Shown: one piece after another, positions 1 through 7,922 of the stretch
How positions within the stretch are numbered: the stretch's first letter is position 1
How the letters are laid out: each line of letters starts with the position of its first letter
Source: Pseudomonas parafulva
GTDB lineage: Bacteria; Pseudomonadota; Gammaproteobacteria; Pseudomonadales; Pseudomonadaceae
DNA length: 64,000 nt
Reading direction: 5' to 3'
Assembly (NCBI RefSeq): GCF_000800255.1
Contig: NZ_CP009747.1
Location: 2,294,001 to 2,358,000 of the forward strand
Translations under genes and position numbers: made by a program
The notes under the pieces: model-generated
Databases searched by the model: none
What the model was told of the DNA's origin: nothing
Seen by the model: only the letters and a program-made list of their open reading frames with translations

Positions 1-65
1 CGCCGGGCTGCCTGGAGGCTCGTCTACACTGAGCCCTGTCATCCACCGCAACCCAAGAGACGCTC

Positions 66-1082
66 ATGAAACGACTCCACGCCCTGCTCACCGGGCTGCT
101 GCTCGCGTTGGGCCTGGTCAGCACCGATGCCGTGGCCGCTGGCGAGCCAAACGCACCCATCCAGTTTGGCGCCATTGGCTGGGAAAGTGGCGCATTGACT
201 ACCGAGATCCTGCGCCTGATCGTCGAGAAGGGCTATGGCTACCCAACCGACACGCTGCCCGGCAGCACCGTGAGCATGGAAGTGGCGCTGGCGCGCAACG
301 ACCTTCAGGTGATTGCCGAAGAGTGGGCTGGGCGCAGTCCGGCCTGGGTCGGGGCCGAGAAAAAAGGCGAAGTGTTCGCGCTGGGTGATACGGTCAAGAA
401 TGCCGTCGAAGGCTGGTATGTCCCGGCTTACGTGATCAAGGGCGATCCGGCCCGCTCCATCGAAGCGACGGCGCCGGATTTGAAAACCGTAGCCGACCTG
501 CAGCGCTACGCGCACGTGTTCAAGGACCCGGAAGCGCCCAAGCAAGGGCGTTTTCTCAACAGCCCCAGCGGCTGGACTTCGGAAATCGTCAACAGTCAAA
601 AACTCAAGGCGTACAAGCTCGACGACCTCTACGTCAACTTCCGCACAGGCTCGGGCGCGGCGCTGGACGCAGAAATCAACTCGGCCATTCGTCGCGGGCG
701 CCCCGTGCTGTTCTACTACTGGAGCCCCACCCCGCTGATGGGCCGCTACGATCTGGTGCGCCTCGAAGAGCCTCCCTTTGATCCCAAGGCGTGGGCCACA
801 TTGACCGATCCGAGCAACCTACATCCCCAAGGCAGTGCTTCGCTCCCCACCAAACTGTCGATAGGCGTATCGAAAGCCTTCAAGAACCAGTACCCGGATT
901 TGGTCGCGCTGTTCGAGCAGGTAGACTTGCCCATCGACATCCTCAACCAGGCGTTGGCCAAAATGAGCGAGAAGCGCCAGGACCCGCGCAAGGCGGCTGA
1001 AGCGTTTTTGAGCCAGCACCCCGAAATATGGCGCGCCTGGATGCCATCGCCAGTAGCGGACAAGGTCGCGGCAGCCCTGTAG
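66..1082 (+). CDS. Glycine betaine/choline-type ABC transporter substrate-binding protein (OpuAC family)
   Basis: This 338-residue protein is probably a periplasmic binding protein for a quaternary-amine osmolyte such as betaine or choline. The N-terminus is a classic signal peptide: basic MKR, a long Leu/Ala core, and likely cleavage after AVAA near residue 25. The mature part reads as one OpuAC/ProX-like domain, with IGWESGALTTEI at the start and a family-typical C-terminus (QHPEIWRAWM). An AAGAGA ribosome site lies before the ATG. No permease or ATPase follows; any partners would be upstream, outside the window. The family is inferred from sequence texture, and the ligand cannot be read from it. 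Confidence 0.8.
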   Translation: MKRLHALLTGLLLALGLVSTDAVAAGEPNAPIQFGAIGWESGALTTEILRLIVEKGYGYPTDTLPGSTVSMEVALARNDLQVIAEEWAGRSPAWVGAEKKGEVFALGDTVKNAVEGWYVPAYVIKGDPARSIEATAPDLKTVADLQRYAHVFKDPEAPKQGRFLNSPSGWTSEIVNSQKLKAYKLDDLYVNFRTGSGAALDAEINSAIRRGRPVLFYYWSPTPLMGRYDLVRLEEPPFDPKAWATLTDPSNLHPQGSASLPTKLSIGVSKAFKNQYPDLVALFEQVDLPIDILNQALAKMSEKRQDPRKAAEAFLSQHPEIWRAWMPSPVADKVAAAL

Positions 1083-1241
1083 CGCCGTGTAGGCAGGCAA
1101 AGAAATGTAACACCCTCCTCCTTGGAGCCGGCAGCGCCTGGACTACGCTTGAGCCCATGTGATGCCGGGCCCCTCTGACGGTGCAAACCGCCATGTCGGA
1201 ATCACTGTTGCCATGCAACGTCGACAATCAAGGAGGGGCTC

Positions 1242-2252
1242 ATGACAGCTCTGCAGACATTCCTCACTTCTCCCCTGCTCGGCACCAGCACCTGGTTGTG
1301 GCTGGTGTTCGTCACCATCGTCATTGCCTTGCTGGTGCTGGACCTGGGCGTACTGCATCGGCAGGAACGTGAGATCGAGATGCGCGAAAGCCTGCTGCTG
1401 TACTCAGGCTACTTCAGCGTGGGCGTGCTGTTCGGTGTGTGGGTCTGGTTCGAGTTGGGCGCACAGTCGGCGCTGGAGTTCTATACCGGCTTTCTCGTCG
1501 AGCAATCGCTGTCGATGGACAATGTGTTCGTTATGGCGATGATCTTCAGCTTTTTCGCCATTCCCCGGCGCTACCAGCACCGAGTGCTGTTTTGGGGCAT
1601 CATCGGCGTGGTCGTGCTCAGGGCGATCATGATCGGGGTGGGCGCAGCGCTGGTCCAGAACTTTGCCTGGGTGCTCTATCTGTTCGGCGCATTTCTGCTG
1701 TTTACAGGGATCAAGATGGCCTTGTCCAAGGAAGACAGCGAGCCTGACCTGGCCAACAATCCCATTCTGCGCTTCGTACGCAAGCATTTGCGGGTGACCG
1801 ACCAGTTACACGGCAAGCGTTTCTTCGTCCGCCTGACGCCCCCGGGCCAGAGCAAAGCGCTGCGCTATGCGACACCGCTGTTCATGGCCTTGGTCCTGAT
1901 CGAACTGGCCGACCTGGTGTTCGCGGTAGACAGCGTACCGGCGATTTTCGCCATCACCCAGGACCCATTCATCGTCTACACCTCGAACATCTTCGCCATC
2001 CTCGGCCTGCGCTCGTTGTATTTCGCCCTGTCAGCGCTGATGCACCGCTTCATCTACCTCAAATATGCCTTGGCATTGGTGCTGATCTTCATCGGCTGCA
2101 AGATTTTCTACCATGGCCTGATCGGTGAAGTGCCCGCGCTGCTCTCGCTGGGGGTCACGCTCGGGCTGCTGCTGGGCGGGGTACTCCTGTCACTGTTCAA
2201 GACCCGGCATGATCGAGGCGACAGAGCCGCCGGCAACGGCAAGCCCTCGTGA
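1242..2252 (+). CDS. TerC/Alx family integral membrane protein
   Basis: This 336-residue polytopic membrane protein has about eight or nine hydrophobic segments. Two acidic signatures typical of TerC/Alx proteins are present: SLSMDNVFVMAM in the first half and IELADLVFAVDSVPAIFAIT in the second. Family members have been linked to tellurite resistance and, for Alx and MeeF-type proteins, to manganese export or loading of exported metalloenzymes. A strong ribosome site (AAGGAGG) precedes the ATG. The 159-base leader upstream is long enough for regulation. The gene converges on the following acyl-CoA dehydrogenase with a 35-base gap. The metal substrate is inferred from the family only. Confidence 0.88.
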   Translation: MTALQTFLTSPLLGTSTWLWLVFVTIVIALLVLDLGVLHRQEREIEMRESLLLYSGYFSVGVLFGVWVWFELGAQSALEFYTGFLVEQSLSMDNVFVMAMIFSFFAIPRRYQHRVLFWGIIGVVVLRAIMIGVGAALVQNFAWVLYLFGAFLLFTGIKMALSKEDSEPDLANNPILRFVRKHLRVTDQLHGKRFFVRLTPPGQSKALRYATPLFMALVLIELADLVFAVDSVPAIFAITQDPFIVYTSNIFAILGLRSLYFALSALMHRFIYLKYALALVLIFIGCKIFYHGLIGEVPALLSLGVTLGLLLGGVLLSLFKTRHDRGDRAAGNGKPS

Positions 2253-2287
2253 ATCCGGACGGGCCTCAATGCGCACTGGAGACCTGT

Positions 2288-3517
2288 TCACTGGCTGCTG
2301 CGCAGCATCTCTCTGGGCACGTATTTGCCAACCTCGAACTTGCCGATGGCAGCCCGATGCACTTCATCCGGCCCATCGGCCAGGCGCAGGGTACGCTGCA
2401 TGGCGTACATGTAGGCCAGCGGGAAGTCACCACTGACCCCCGCGCCGCCATGGATCTGTATGGCGCGATCGATCACGCGCAACGCCACGTTCGGCGCCAC
2501 CACCTTGATCTGGGCGATCTCGCTGCGCGCGACCTTGTTACCCACCGTGTCCATCATGTAGGCAGCCTTGAGGGTCAGCAGCCGCGCCATGTCGATCTCC
2601 ATGCGTGAATCGGCGATCTTGTCGATATTGCCGCCCAGGCGTGCCAGCGGCTTACCGAACGCCGTACGCGCCACCGCACGTTTGCACATCAGCTCCAACG
2701 CTCGCTCGGCCATGCCCAGCGAGCGCATGCAGTGGTGTATGCGCCCCGGCCCCAGACGCCCCTGAGCAATCTCGAAGCCTCGGCCCTCACCGAGGATGAC
2801 GTTTTCATAAGGCACGCGCACGTTGTCGAACAACACCTCGGCGTGGCCGTGCGGTGCATCGTCATAGCCGAACACCGGCAGCGGCCTGACGATCTTCACG
2901 CCTGGCGCATCGGTAGGCACCAGAACCATCGAGTGTTGCTGGTGCCGCGGGCCGTCCGGGTTGGACAGACCCATGAAGATCATCACCTTGCAGCGCGGAT
3001 CACACGCGCCGGACGTCCACCACTTGCGCCCGTTGATCACCCACTGATCACCCTCGCGCACAACGGTGGCCGCCATGTTGGTGGCGTCCGAGGAGGCCAC
3101 GTCAGGCTCGGTCATGGCGAAAGCCGAACGGATCTCGCCACGCAGCAACGGCTCCAGCCAGCGCTGCTGCTGGGCCGCAGTGCCATAGCGCACCAGGACT
3201 TCCATGTTGCCGGTATCGGGCGCCGAACAGTTGAACGGCTCCGGCCCCAACAGCGAGCGCCCCATGATCTCGGCCAGGGGGGCGTATTCCAGATTGGTCA
3301 GGCCTGCGCCGTAATGCGATTCCGGCAGGAACAGGTTCCACAACCCTTGCGCTTTGGCCTCGGCCTTCAGCGTTTCCATGATCGCAGTGGGTTGCCAGCG
3401 ATCGCCCTCGGCCACCTGACGCTCAAACTCCGCCTCAGCGGGGTAGACATGGGTGTCCATGAACGCGATAACGCGCTCGCGCAGAGCCTGGACCTTGGGC
3501 GTGTAGGCGAAATCCAT
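2288..3517 (-). CDS. Acyl-CoA dehydrogenase, ACAD10/11-like
   Basis: This 409-residue FAD-dependent acyl-CoA dehydrogenase would catalyse alpha,beta-dehydrogenation of an acyl-CoA. The flavin-binding strand [15 protein letters not shown] and the C-terminal [13 protein letters not shown] and [10 protein letters not shown] segments are characteristic of the long acyl-CoA dehydrogenase subgroup that includes ACAD10/11. In that subgroup the ADGPDEVH glutamate occupies the place of the usual YEGT catalytic glutamate. The length is normal. It is divergent from the LysR gene across 142 bases, so that regulator probably controls it. The chain length of the substrate is unknown. Confidence 0.87.
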   Translation of the reverse strand: MDFAYTPKVQALRERVIAFMDTHVYPAEAEFERQVAEGDRWQPTAIMETLKAEAKAQGLWNLFLPESHYGAGLTNLEYAPLAEIMGRSLLGPEPFNCSAPDTGNMEVLVRYGTAAQQQRWLEPLLRGEIRSAFAMTEPDVASSDATNMAATVVREGDQWVINGRKWWTSGACDPRCKVMIFMGLSNPDGPRHQQHSMVLVPTDAPGVKIVRPLPVFGYDDAPHGHAEVLFDNVRVPYENVILGEGRGFEIAQGRLGPGRIHHCMRSLGMAERALELMCKRAVARTAFGKPLARLGGNIDKIADSRMEIDMARLLTLKAAYMMDTVGNKVARSEIAQIKVVAPNVALRVIDRAIQIHGGAGVSGDFPLAYMYAMQRTLRLADGPDEVHRAAIGKFEVGKYVPREMLRSSQ

Positions 3518-3659
3518 AAAGAGGTTCCTGTGCGCAATGGAGTGACTGGATTGCAGACTAGAGCAGCAGGCATCAATCCATCCAGTCTATTTTCACTGTG
3601 TATTAACATTCATAACCGATATATGATCCCGCCATAACATCAATCAAGAGCGGCGCACC
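3518..3659. promoter_or_regulatory. Divergent promoter region between acyl-CoA dehydrogenase and LysR gene
   Basis: The 142-base spacer between two divergent genes becomes AT-rich toward the LysR side (TTAACATTCATAACC then GATATATGAT). This is where a LysR regulator would normally bind. I could not assign clear -35/-10 boxes or a unique T-N11-A operator by eye. Confidence 0.5.
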
Positions 3660-4604
3660 ATGAACCTCAGCAAGGTCGATCTCAACCTGTTCATCGTCTT
3701 CGACGCCATCTACACCGAGACCAACCTGACGCGCGCCGGGCAGATCGTCGGCATTACCCAGCCAGCCGTGTCCAACGCTCTGTCACGCTTGCGTGAAACC
3801 TTCAACGATCCACTGTTCGTGCGCACCGCCCAAGGCATGGTGCCCACCCCCATGGCGCAGAACATCATCGGCCCGGTGCGCAATGCCCTGGCGCTGCTGC
3901 GCACGTCGGTGCAGGAGAGCCGGATCTTCAACCCGCAGCAAGCGAACAAGACCTTTCGCATCAGCATGACCGACCTCACCGAGGCCGTGATCCTGCCTCT
4001 GCTCTTTCAGCGCTTGCGCCGCCTGGCCCCCGCCGTGGTGATCGAAAGTTTCCTGGGTAAACGCCGGGAAACCACCAAGGAACTGGCAGCAGGACGTCTG
4101 GATTTCGCCGTGGATGCACCGCTGAATACCGACCCACAAGTGCGTCACGTCAAGTTGATGGAGGACCGTTACGTCTGCGCCATGCGCCAGGGCCATCCCC
4201 AGTCGGGTAGCACATTGACCCTTGAGCACTATCTAGGCATGACCCACATCCACATTTCCAGCCGCCGCAATGGCTTGGGTTACGTCGACCTGGCATTGGG
4301 CAAGATGGGGGTGCAACGCAAGGTGGCACTGCGCTCGCAGCACTACCTGATGGCGTCCCAAGTACTGCAGCAAACCGATATGGTCATGACCGTACCGGAA
4401 CGTTTCGCCCGACGGCACCAATTACGCTACCTGTCTTTGCCCGTCGAGATTCCGCCGCTGGAAACGCACCTGTACTGGCACGAGAGCACAGATCAAGATC
4501 CCGCCAACCGCTGGATGCGCGAACAAATCATCGAGTTGTGTCAGCACGTGGTGGCGCAGGATGAACGAGCGCTTTCAGCAGGCCAGCCCGGAGATAACGA
4601 TTAA
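3660..4604 (+). CDS. LysR-family transcriptional regulator
   Basis: This 314-residue regulator has an N-terminal winged helix-turn-helix (residues about 5-65; DLNLFIVFDAIYTETNLTRA, then TQPAVSNALSRLR) and a C-terminal LysR effector-binding domain. The long 'NLFIVFDAI' start is typical of the NodD/LeuO-like branch. It is divergent from the acyl-CoA dehydrogenase gene, the most likely target. The effector may be an acyl-CoA or a related acid; this is inferred from context only. Confidence 0.9.
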   Translation: MNLSKVDLNLFIVFDAIYTETNLTRAGQIVGITQPAVSNALSRLRETFNDPLFVRTAQGMVPTPMAQNIIGPVRNALALLRTSVQESRIFNPQQANKTFRISMTDLTEAVILPLLFQRLRRLAPAVVIESFLGKRRETTKELAAGRLDFAVDAPLNTDPQVRHVKLMEDRYVCAMRQGHPQSGSTLTLEHYLGMTHIHISSRRNGLGYVDLALGKMGVQRKVALRSQHYLMASQVLQQTDMVMTVPERFARRHQLRYLSLPVEIPPLETHLYWHESTDQDPANRWMREQIIELCQHVVAQDERALSAGQPGDND

Positions 4605-4736
4605 ATTTATTCTATGTAAATCCATATATTTAGGAAATATTTCTATTTGAAAGCGGAAAACATAGAAAATATGAAAGATCGTTTTTAGGTCAGGGCCTAA
4701 TATGACCGGTATCCCAGTAACCGCCTCGGATTCACT
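4605..4736. other. AT-rich intergenic segment with nested inverted repeats
   Basis: This 132-base spacer is markedly AT-rich against a GC-rich chromosome. It contains a perfect inverted repeat, ATATTT-AGG-AAATAT, at 4626-4640. Around it an 8-base repeat, TTCTATGT (4610-4617), pairs with ACATAGAA (4660-4667). There is no T-run terminator. It is more likely a promoter/operator for the following desulfurase gene than a terminator, but no factor can be named. Confidence 0.55.
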
Positions 4737-5891
4737 ATGCCCGTCAGCCCACTCTATTTCGACTATGCCGCCACTACCCCGATCGATGATCAGGTCCTGG
4801 AAAGTATGCTGGCCTGCATGAGCCGTCATACGCACTTCGGCAACCCTGCTTCACGCGGTCACGCCTATGGACAAGCCGCCCGCGAACTGGTCGAGCAGGC
4901 GCGAGGACAAGTCGCCGGGCAACTCGGCGCGGTGCCCGAGTCGATCGTATGGACCTCCGGGGCAACCGAGTCCAACAACCTCGCACTCAAGGGCATCTGT
5001 CATGGTATGGATAAGCCAGGACACCTCGTCACCAGTCAGTTGGAGCACAAGGCGGTACTCGACACAGCCGCCTACCTTGAGCGCCAAGGTTGGACCGTCA
5101 CACGCCTGGCACCGGATGACCGTGGGCTGATTCAACCTGAGGCCGTACGCGCGGCGCTGCGCCCCGACACTCGGCTCGTGTCACTGATGGCGGTGAACAA
5201 CGAACTGGGCACTGTCACCGATTTCGCCCGCACCGGCCACTACGTAAGAGCGCACGGGGCGCTGCTGCATGTCGACGCCGCGCAGGCGGTGGGCAAGGTC
5301 GTGCTCGACGTCGAGCGCCAGGCCGTTGATCTGATGTCGGTGTCTGCGCACAAGGTCTACGGCCCCAAAGGTATTGGCGCCCTCTACGTCGGCGAGCGTG
5401 CGCGCCCGCTGCTGCACGCGCAGATGCACGGCGGCGGTCACGAAGGTGGAATGCGCTCTGGCACCTTGGCCACTCACCAGATCGTTGGCATGGGCAGCGC
5501 ATTCGCCTTGGCGGGGCTGCTGGCCGAGGACGAACAACGTCGCATCCAGGCATTGTCACAGCGCTTGCGCAATGGGCTGCTGGGCCTGCCGGGCGTGGGT
5601 CTCAACGGCTGTGCCGAGCAGCGCATTGCGCACACACTGAACCTGTGTATTCAGGCCAAGGGTTTCAACGTCGAGGCGCTGGCCTCGGAACTGGCGATCT
5701 CATCGACTTCGGCCTGCAACTCGGCCAGCAATGCAGCTTCGCATGTGCTGCTGGCGCTGGGCATGGGCGAGCAGCAGGCGCGCAGCAGCGTACGCATCAG
5801 CCTCGGGCGTTACAGCAGCGAGACGGACGTGGACAAAGCGATCGAGGTGTTCCGCCGCGTCATCATGGCTGGAGCGAGCGCACTGTGGTAA
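4737..5891 (+). CDS. IscS-like cysteine desulfurase (class V aminotransferase fold)
   Basis: This 384-residue PLP enzyme is expected to take sulfur from cysteine as a persulfide, giving alanine. The PLP lysine is K206 in SVSAHKVYGPKG. The persulfide-bearing loop is SSTSACNSAS with C327; both sit almost exactly where E. coli IscS has K206 and C328. The start YFDYAATTPID and the HFGNPASRGH segment also match the family. No iscR, iscU or sufBCDE gene is nearby, so it is a stand-alone copy whose sulfur acceptor is unknown. The ribosome site is weak (CGGA). Its last 29 bases overlap the convergent 84-residue gene. Confidence 0.88.
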   Translation: MPVSPLYFDYAATTPIDDQVLESMLACMSRHTHFGNPASRGHAYGQAARELVEQARGQVAGQLGAVPESIVWTSGATESNNLALKGICHGMDKPGHLVTSQLEHKAVLDTAAYLERQGWTVTRLAPDDRGLIQPEAVRAALRPDTRLVSLMAVNNELGTVTDFARTGHYVRAHGALLHVDAAQAVGKVVLDVERQAVDLMSVSAHKVYGPKGIGALYVGERARPLLHAQMHGGGHEGGMRSGTLATHQIVGMGSAFALAGLLAEDEQRRIQALSQRLRNGLLGLPGVGLNGCAEQRIAHTLNLCIQAKGFNVEALASELAISSTSACNSASNAASHVLLALGMGEQQARSSVRISLGRYSSETDVDKAIEVFRRVIMAGASALW

Positions 5892-6117
5892 CCGCCTGAT
5901 CGTGTGCAGACTGGACCAGACGCTGCAACTCACGCCGAACCATGGCCACGAAAGGCGGCGAGTCCATCTGATAGAGCTGAGCCGCCACCCAGTCGAACCA
6001 CGCACCCTGCATCGCCGCACGACAGGCCAGCATCCGCTGCGCCTCTCTCACGGCCTCGGCCTGATGCCGCTGATGAAACGCAGCACGATCCAAGGGCCGG
6101 GATCGCGCTTCGCTCAT
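5863..6117 (-). CDS. Small hypothetical protein (84 aa)
   Basis: I do not recognise this 84-residue protein. It is rich in Arg, Gln and Ala, predicted helical and soluble, with no signal peptide or metal motif (core AQLYQMDSPPFVAMVRRELQ). It is accepted as a gene because its ATG overlaps the TGA of the upstream 156-residue gene by four bases (ATGA), a standard sign of translational coupling. Its 3' end runs 29 bases into the convergent desulfurase gene. It was probably kept as a two-gene operon with the upstream gene. Function unknown. Confidence 0.65.
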   Translation of the reverse strand: MSEARSRPLDRAAFHQRHQAEAVREAQRMLACRAAMQGAWFDWVAAQLYQMDSPPFVAMVRRELQRLVQSAHDQAVTTVRSLQP

Positions 6118-6584
6118 TCGCTGGCCTTGAACGTGGTCAGCTCACCCTTGCGCCACTTGGCGACCTTGCCGGTCACGGCCTTGAGCAACTTGCCCAGGCC
6201 CTCGGTGATTGGCTGATGCGCGGCGAACACCAGCATCACGCTGTGGCCGTCGCGAAAGACGATCCCTTCGCCTTCGGCAACCGAGACGAAGGCATAGTCG
6301 CCTACGCCATAGACATTGAACTTGATTTCGCGAAAGCGCAGTTCGAGCTTACCGCCTTCGCGACTGGGCAACACAGCAGCCCTGAAGTGGTCGCCCACCT
6401 TAAGTTCCAAGTGCTGCTTGTCGTCCACCACCAACGCGCTGTCGGTGTCGATCTCAGCCATGTACAGGCCGTCAGGATTCTGCTCGGTGACATAGACGAA
6501 ACGGTTCTGAAAGAGTTTGACCAGCTTGCCGCGCAAGTCGCCCAAGGCGAACAGGGCGTGGGTATCCAGTGTACTGACTGCCAA
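6114..6584 (-). CDS. Conserved-looking hypothetical protein (156 aa), TTG start
   Basis: This 156-residue cytoplasmic protein is of unknown function. It appears rich in beta strands in the middle (KLELRFREIKFNVYGVGDYA) with a basic C-terminal helix (LLKAVTGKVAKWRKGEL). The only plausible start is TTG at 6584: no in-frame ATG lies upstream, and a GAGG ribosome site sits nine bases before it. The leader carries a strong hairpin (see 6612-6649). It is coupled to the 84-residue gene. I cannot place it in a family. Confidence 0.7.
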   Translation of the reverse strand: MAVSTLDTHALFALGDLRGKLVKLFQNRFVYVTEQNPDGLYMAEIDTDSALVVDDKQHLELKVGDHFRAAVLPSREGGKLELRFREIKFNVYGVGDYAFVSVAEGEGIVFRDGHSVMLVFAAHQPITEGLGKLLKAVTGKVAKWRKGELTTFKASE

Positions 6585-6898
6585 TGAAGTGATCCTCGAA
6601 CCTAATGTTACCCGCCGTCATGCACGGCCGTGCAGGCATGACGCGGCGGCCATTTCAACGTGAAGTCTGAAAGGTTAGTGACATGATGTGCCCGACGTCT
6701 GTGAAGCTAGGCGATACGAAGAGCAGGATTCTTTACCCTGAATCGCCAGCAGACTCCCCATAAAACGCTTCATGCCGGTCCCACAGCGGAACCAGCACCG
6801 TCTGACAACAACGCCGCTGGAAAAGATGCAATAGATAGCGTCAGGCCCTCGGCAGATCGGGCCCTGCAACGTATCCGCGCATTTACAGGGGAAGGAAT
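6585..6898. other. Divergent intergenic region (314 bases)
   Basis: The region lies between the 156-residue gene (minus) and the 68-residue gene (plus), so it should hold two divergent promoters. The one clear structure is the long inverted repeat at 6612-6649. I see no open reading frame with a ribosome site and no recognisable RNA gene. Confidence 0.5.
6612..6649. repeat. Long inverted repeat / leader hairpin
   Basis: CCGCCGTCATGC (6612-6623) pairs with GCATGAC-gc-GGCGG (6636-6649), leaving a two-base bulge. The inner segment contains a perfect 14-base palindrome, TGCACGGCCGTGCA (6621-6634). It begins 28 bases upstream of the TTG start of the minus-strand gene, so it is probably in that gene's 5' untranslated RNA or is a dimeric operator. 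There is no T-run, and its position between divergent genes argues against a terminator. Confidence 0.7.
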
Positions 6899-7105
6899 AT
6901 GCACGAAAACACCGAAATCCGTCGAGAGGTCTCGAGTATTTCTTACATGCAGCAACTAACGAATACCCTGCGGTTCGTCGTTGTCCCGGCCGGAATACAG
7001 TTCTTTCACGTCACAGACCGTACTACCGGCAGGGTCAAAGGTTTCCGCCGCAGCCACCTGGAAGCCTGTGCATTGGCACGTCTGTTGGACGACTGTGCAG
7101 CGTGA
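6899..7105 (+). CDS. Small hypothetical protein (68 aa)
   Basis: This 68-residue protein begins MHENTEIRREVSSISYMQQ and ends ACALARLLDDCAA. It has no signal peptide or membrane segment. The ribosome region AGGGGAAGGA precedes the ATG, and a good hairpin terminator follows at 7144-7177. Both support a real small gene. The sequence suggests a compact alpha/beta fold (RFVVVPAGIQFFHVTDRTTG). I do not know its function. Confidence 0.65.
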   Translation: MHENTEIRREVSSISYMQQLTNTLRFVVVPAGIQFFHVTDRTTGRVKGFRRSHLEACALARLLDDCAA

Positions 7106-7143
7106 AGCCTGCACCGCGCGCGACGGCAAACGGCTGAAAATGC

Positions 7144-7177
7144 AAAAGGCCCTGCGCGTAAGCTGCAGGGCCTTGTT
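7144..7177. terminator. Bidirectional rho-independent terminator
   Basis: A perfect 10-base stem, AAGGCCCTGC (7146-7155) with GCAGGGCCTT (7165-7174), lies between two convergent genes. On the minus strand it is followed by TTTTGCATTTT, giving the DksA-like gene a strong terminator. On the plus strand the tail is only TTGTT, so termination of the 68-residue gene would be weaker. Confidence 0.85.
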
Positions 7178-7191
7178 GCCGAACGCCTCGA

Positions 7192-7596
7192 TCAGATCTG
7201 CCGCTGGTGGCGATCCAACTGCTCGTGGCGTTCCTGGGCTTCGATGCAGTACTTGGTGGTTGGACTGATCAACAGGCGCTGCAGACCAATCGGCTCGCCA
7301 CTGTCATCGCACCAACCGAAGCTTTCGTCGGCGATGCGACCCAGGGCCATCTCCAACTGCGGCAGCAGGCGCTGATCGCGCTCGATGGCATTGACCAACC
7401 AGTGACGCTCTTCCTCGACCGAGGCCACGTCGGCGGGATCGGATGGCGTATCCAGGCTTTCGATGGTCGCGCGGCTCAGCTCGATACGCTCGTGGGTCTC
7501 GACTTTCATCGCTTGCAACATCGCGGTGAAGTACGCGAGCTGATCGGCATTCATGTAGTCATCGGCCGACATGGCCAGCAACTGTTCCTTGGTCAT
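7192..7596 (-). CDS. DksA/TraR-family RNA polymerase-binding factor lacking full zinc ribbon (DksA2-like)
   Basis: This 134-residue DksA-family protein is expected to enter the RNA polymerase secondary channel and modulate the stringent response with ppGpp. The coiled-coil tip motif DxxDxA is present (D53, D56, A58). Of the four zinc-ribbon cysteines, only the first and third remain (C96 and C117); the second and fourth are S99 (CDDSG) and A120 (CIEAQ). This two-cysteine pattern is that of the zinc-independent P. aeruginosa DksA2 type. I found no Zur-like operator upstream, so zinc control is unproven. A strong terminator follows the gene. Confidence 0.88.
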   Translation of the reverse strand: MTKEQLLAMSADDYMNADQLAYFTAMLQAMKVETHERIELSRATIESLDTPSDPADVASVEEERHWLVNAIERDQRLLPQLEMALGRIADESFGWCDDSGEPIGLQRLLISPTTKYCIEAQERHEQLDRHQRQI

Positions 7597-7922
7597 CGAA
7601 TTCTCTATGAAAAAATGTGCATTTGGGCGATTCGGGTACCACCGGCGATGGCACGCCGATGACGGAATTCTTCAAGCGCCAACCGGCACTCTTTTGCAGG
7701 GGGCGGCAGTCTAAGGTGCCAAGCCCCGGGGGGCAACAGCCAACGTTGGGAATTTGCCTGAAACGGCAAGGATTCCGCTGGCCGGGCTGTCGATCGGCCA
7801 TTGCCGGACAGGGCAAGGCGCGCTGGCCACGGGCGTACTATGCAGCAACTCGAGAGCCCCGACCAGTCGGCGATGCGACGCGGGCGAGCGCACCGCCGTC
7901 GCCCGCCACGCGCCCAATGTGT
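7597..7922. other. Intergenic region (326 bases) with a GC hairpin
   Basis: The region holds the promoter side of the DksA-like gene and the 3' side of the acyl-CoA operon, both on the minus strand. A 7-base stem CGGGCGA (7881-7887) with TCGCCCG (7899-7905) lies 17 bases past the enoyl-CoA hydratase stop and may end that operon, although it lacks a T-run. A smaller TTGCC/GGCAA repeat occurs near 7755. I see no gene here; readings in this span are shadows. Confidence 0.45.

Noticed and set aside
1083-1241. yybP-ykoY manganese riboswitch
   Set aside because: The conserved GGGGAGUAG-like core was not found by eye; only an anti-ribosome-site pairing remains, which I report as weak.
6612-6649. 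REP/palindromic repeat element of P. putida
   Set aside because: The sequence does not match the usual P. putida REP core, and I saw no second copy in the window.
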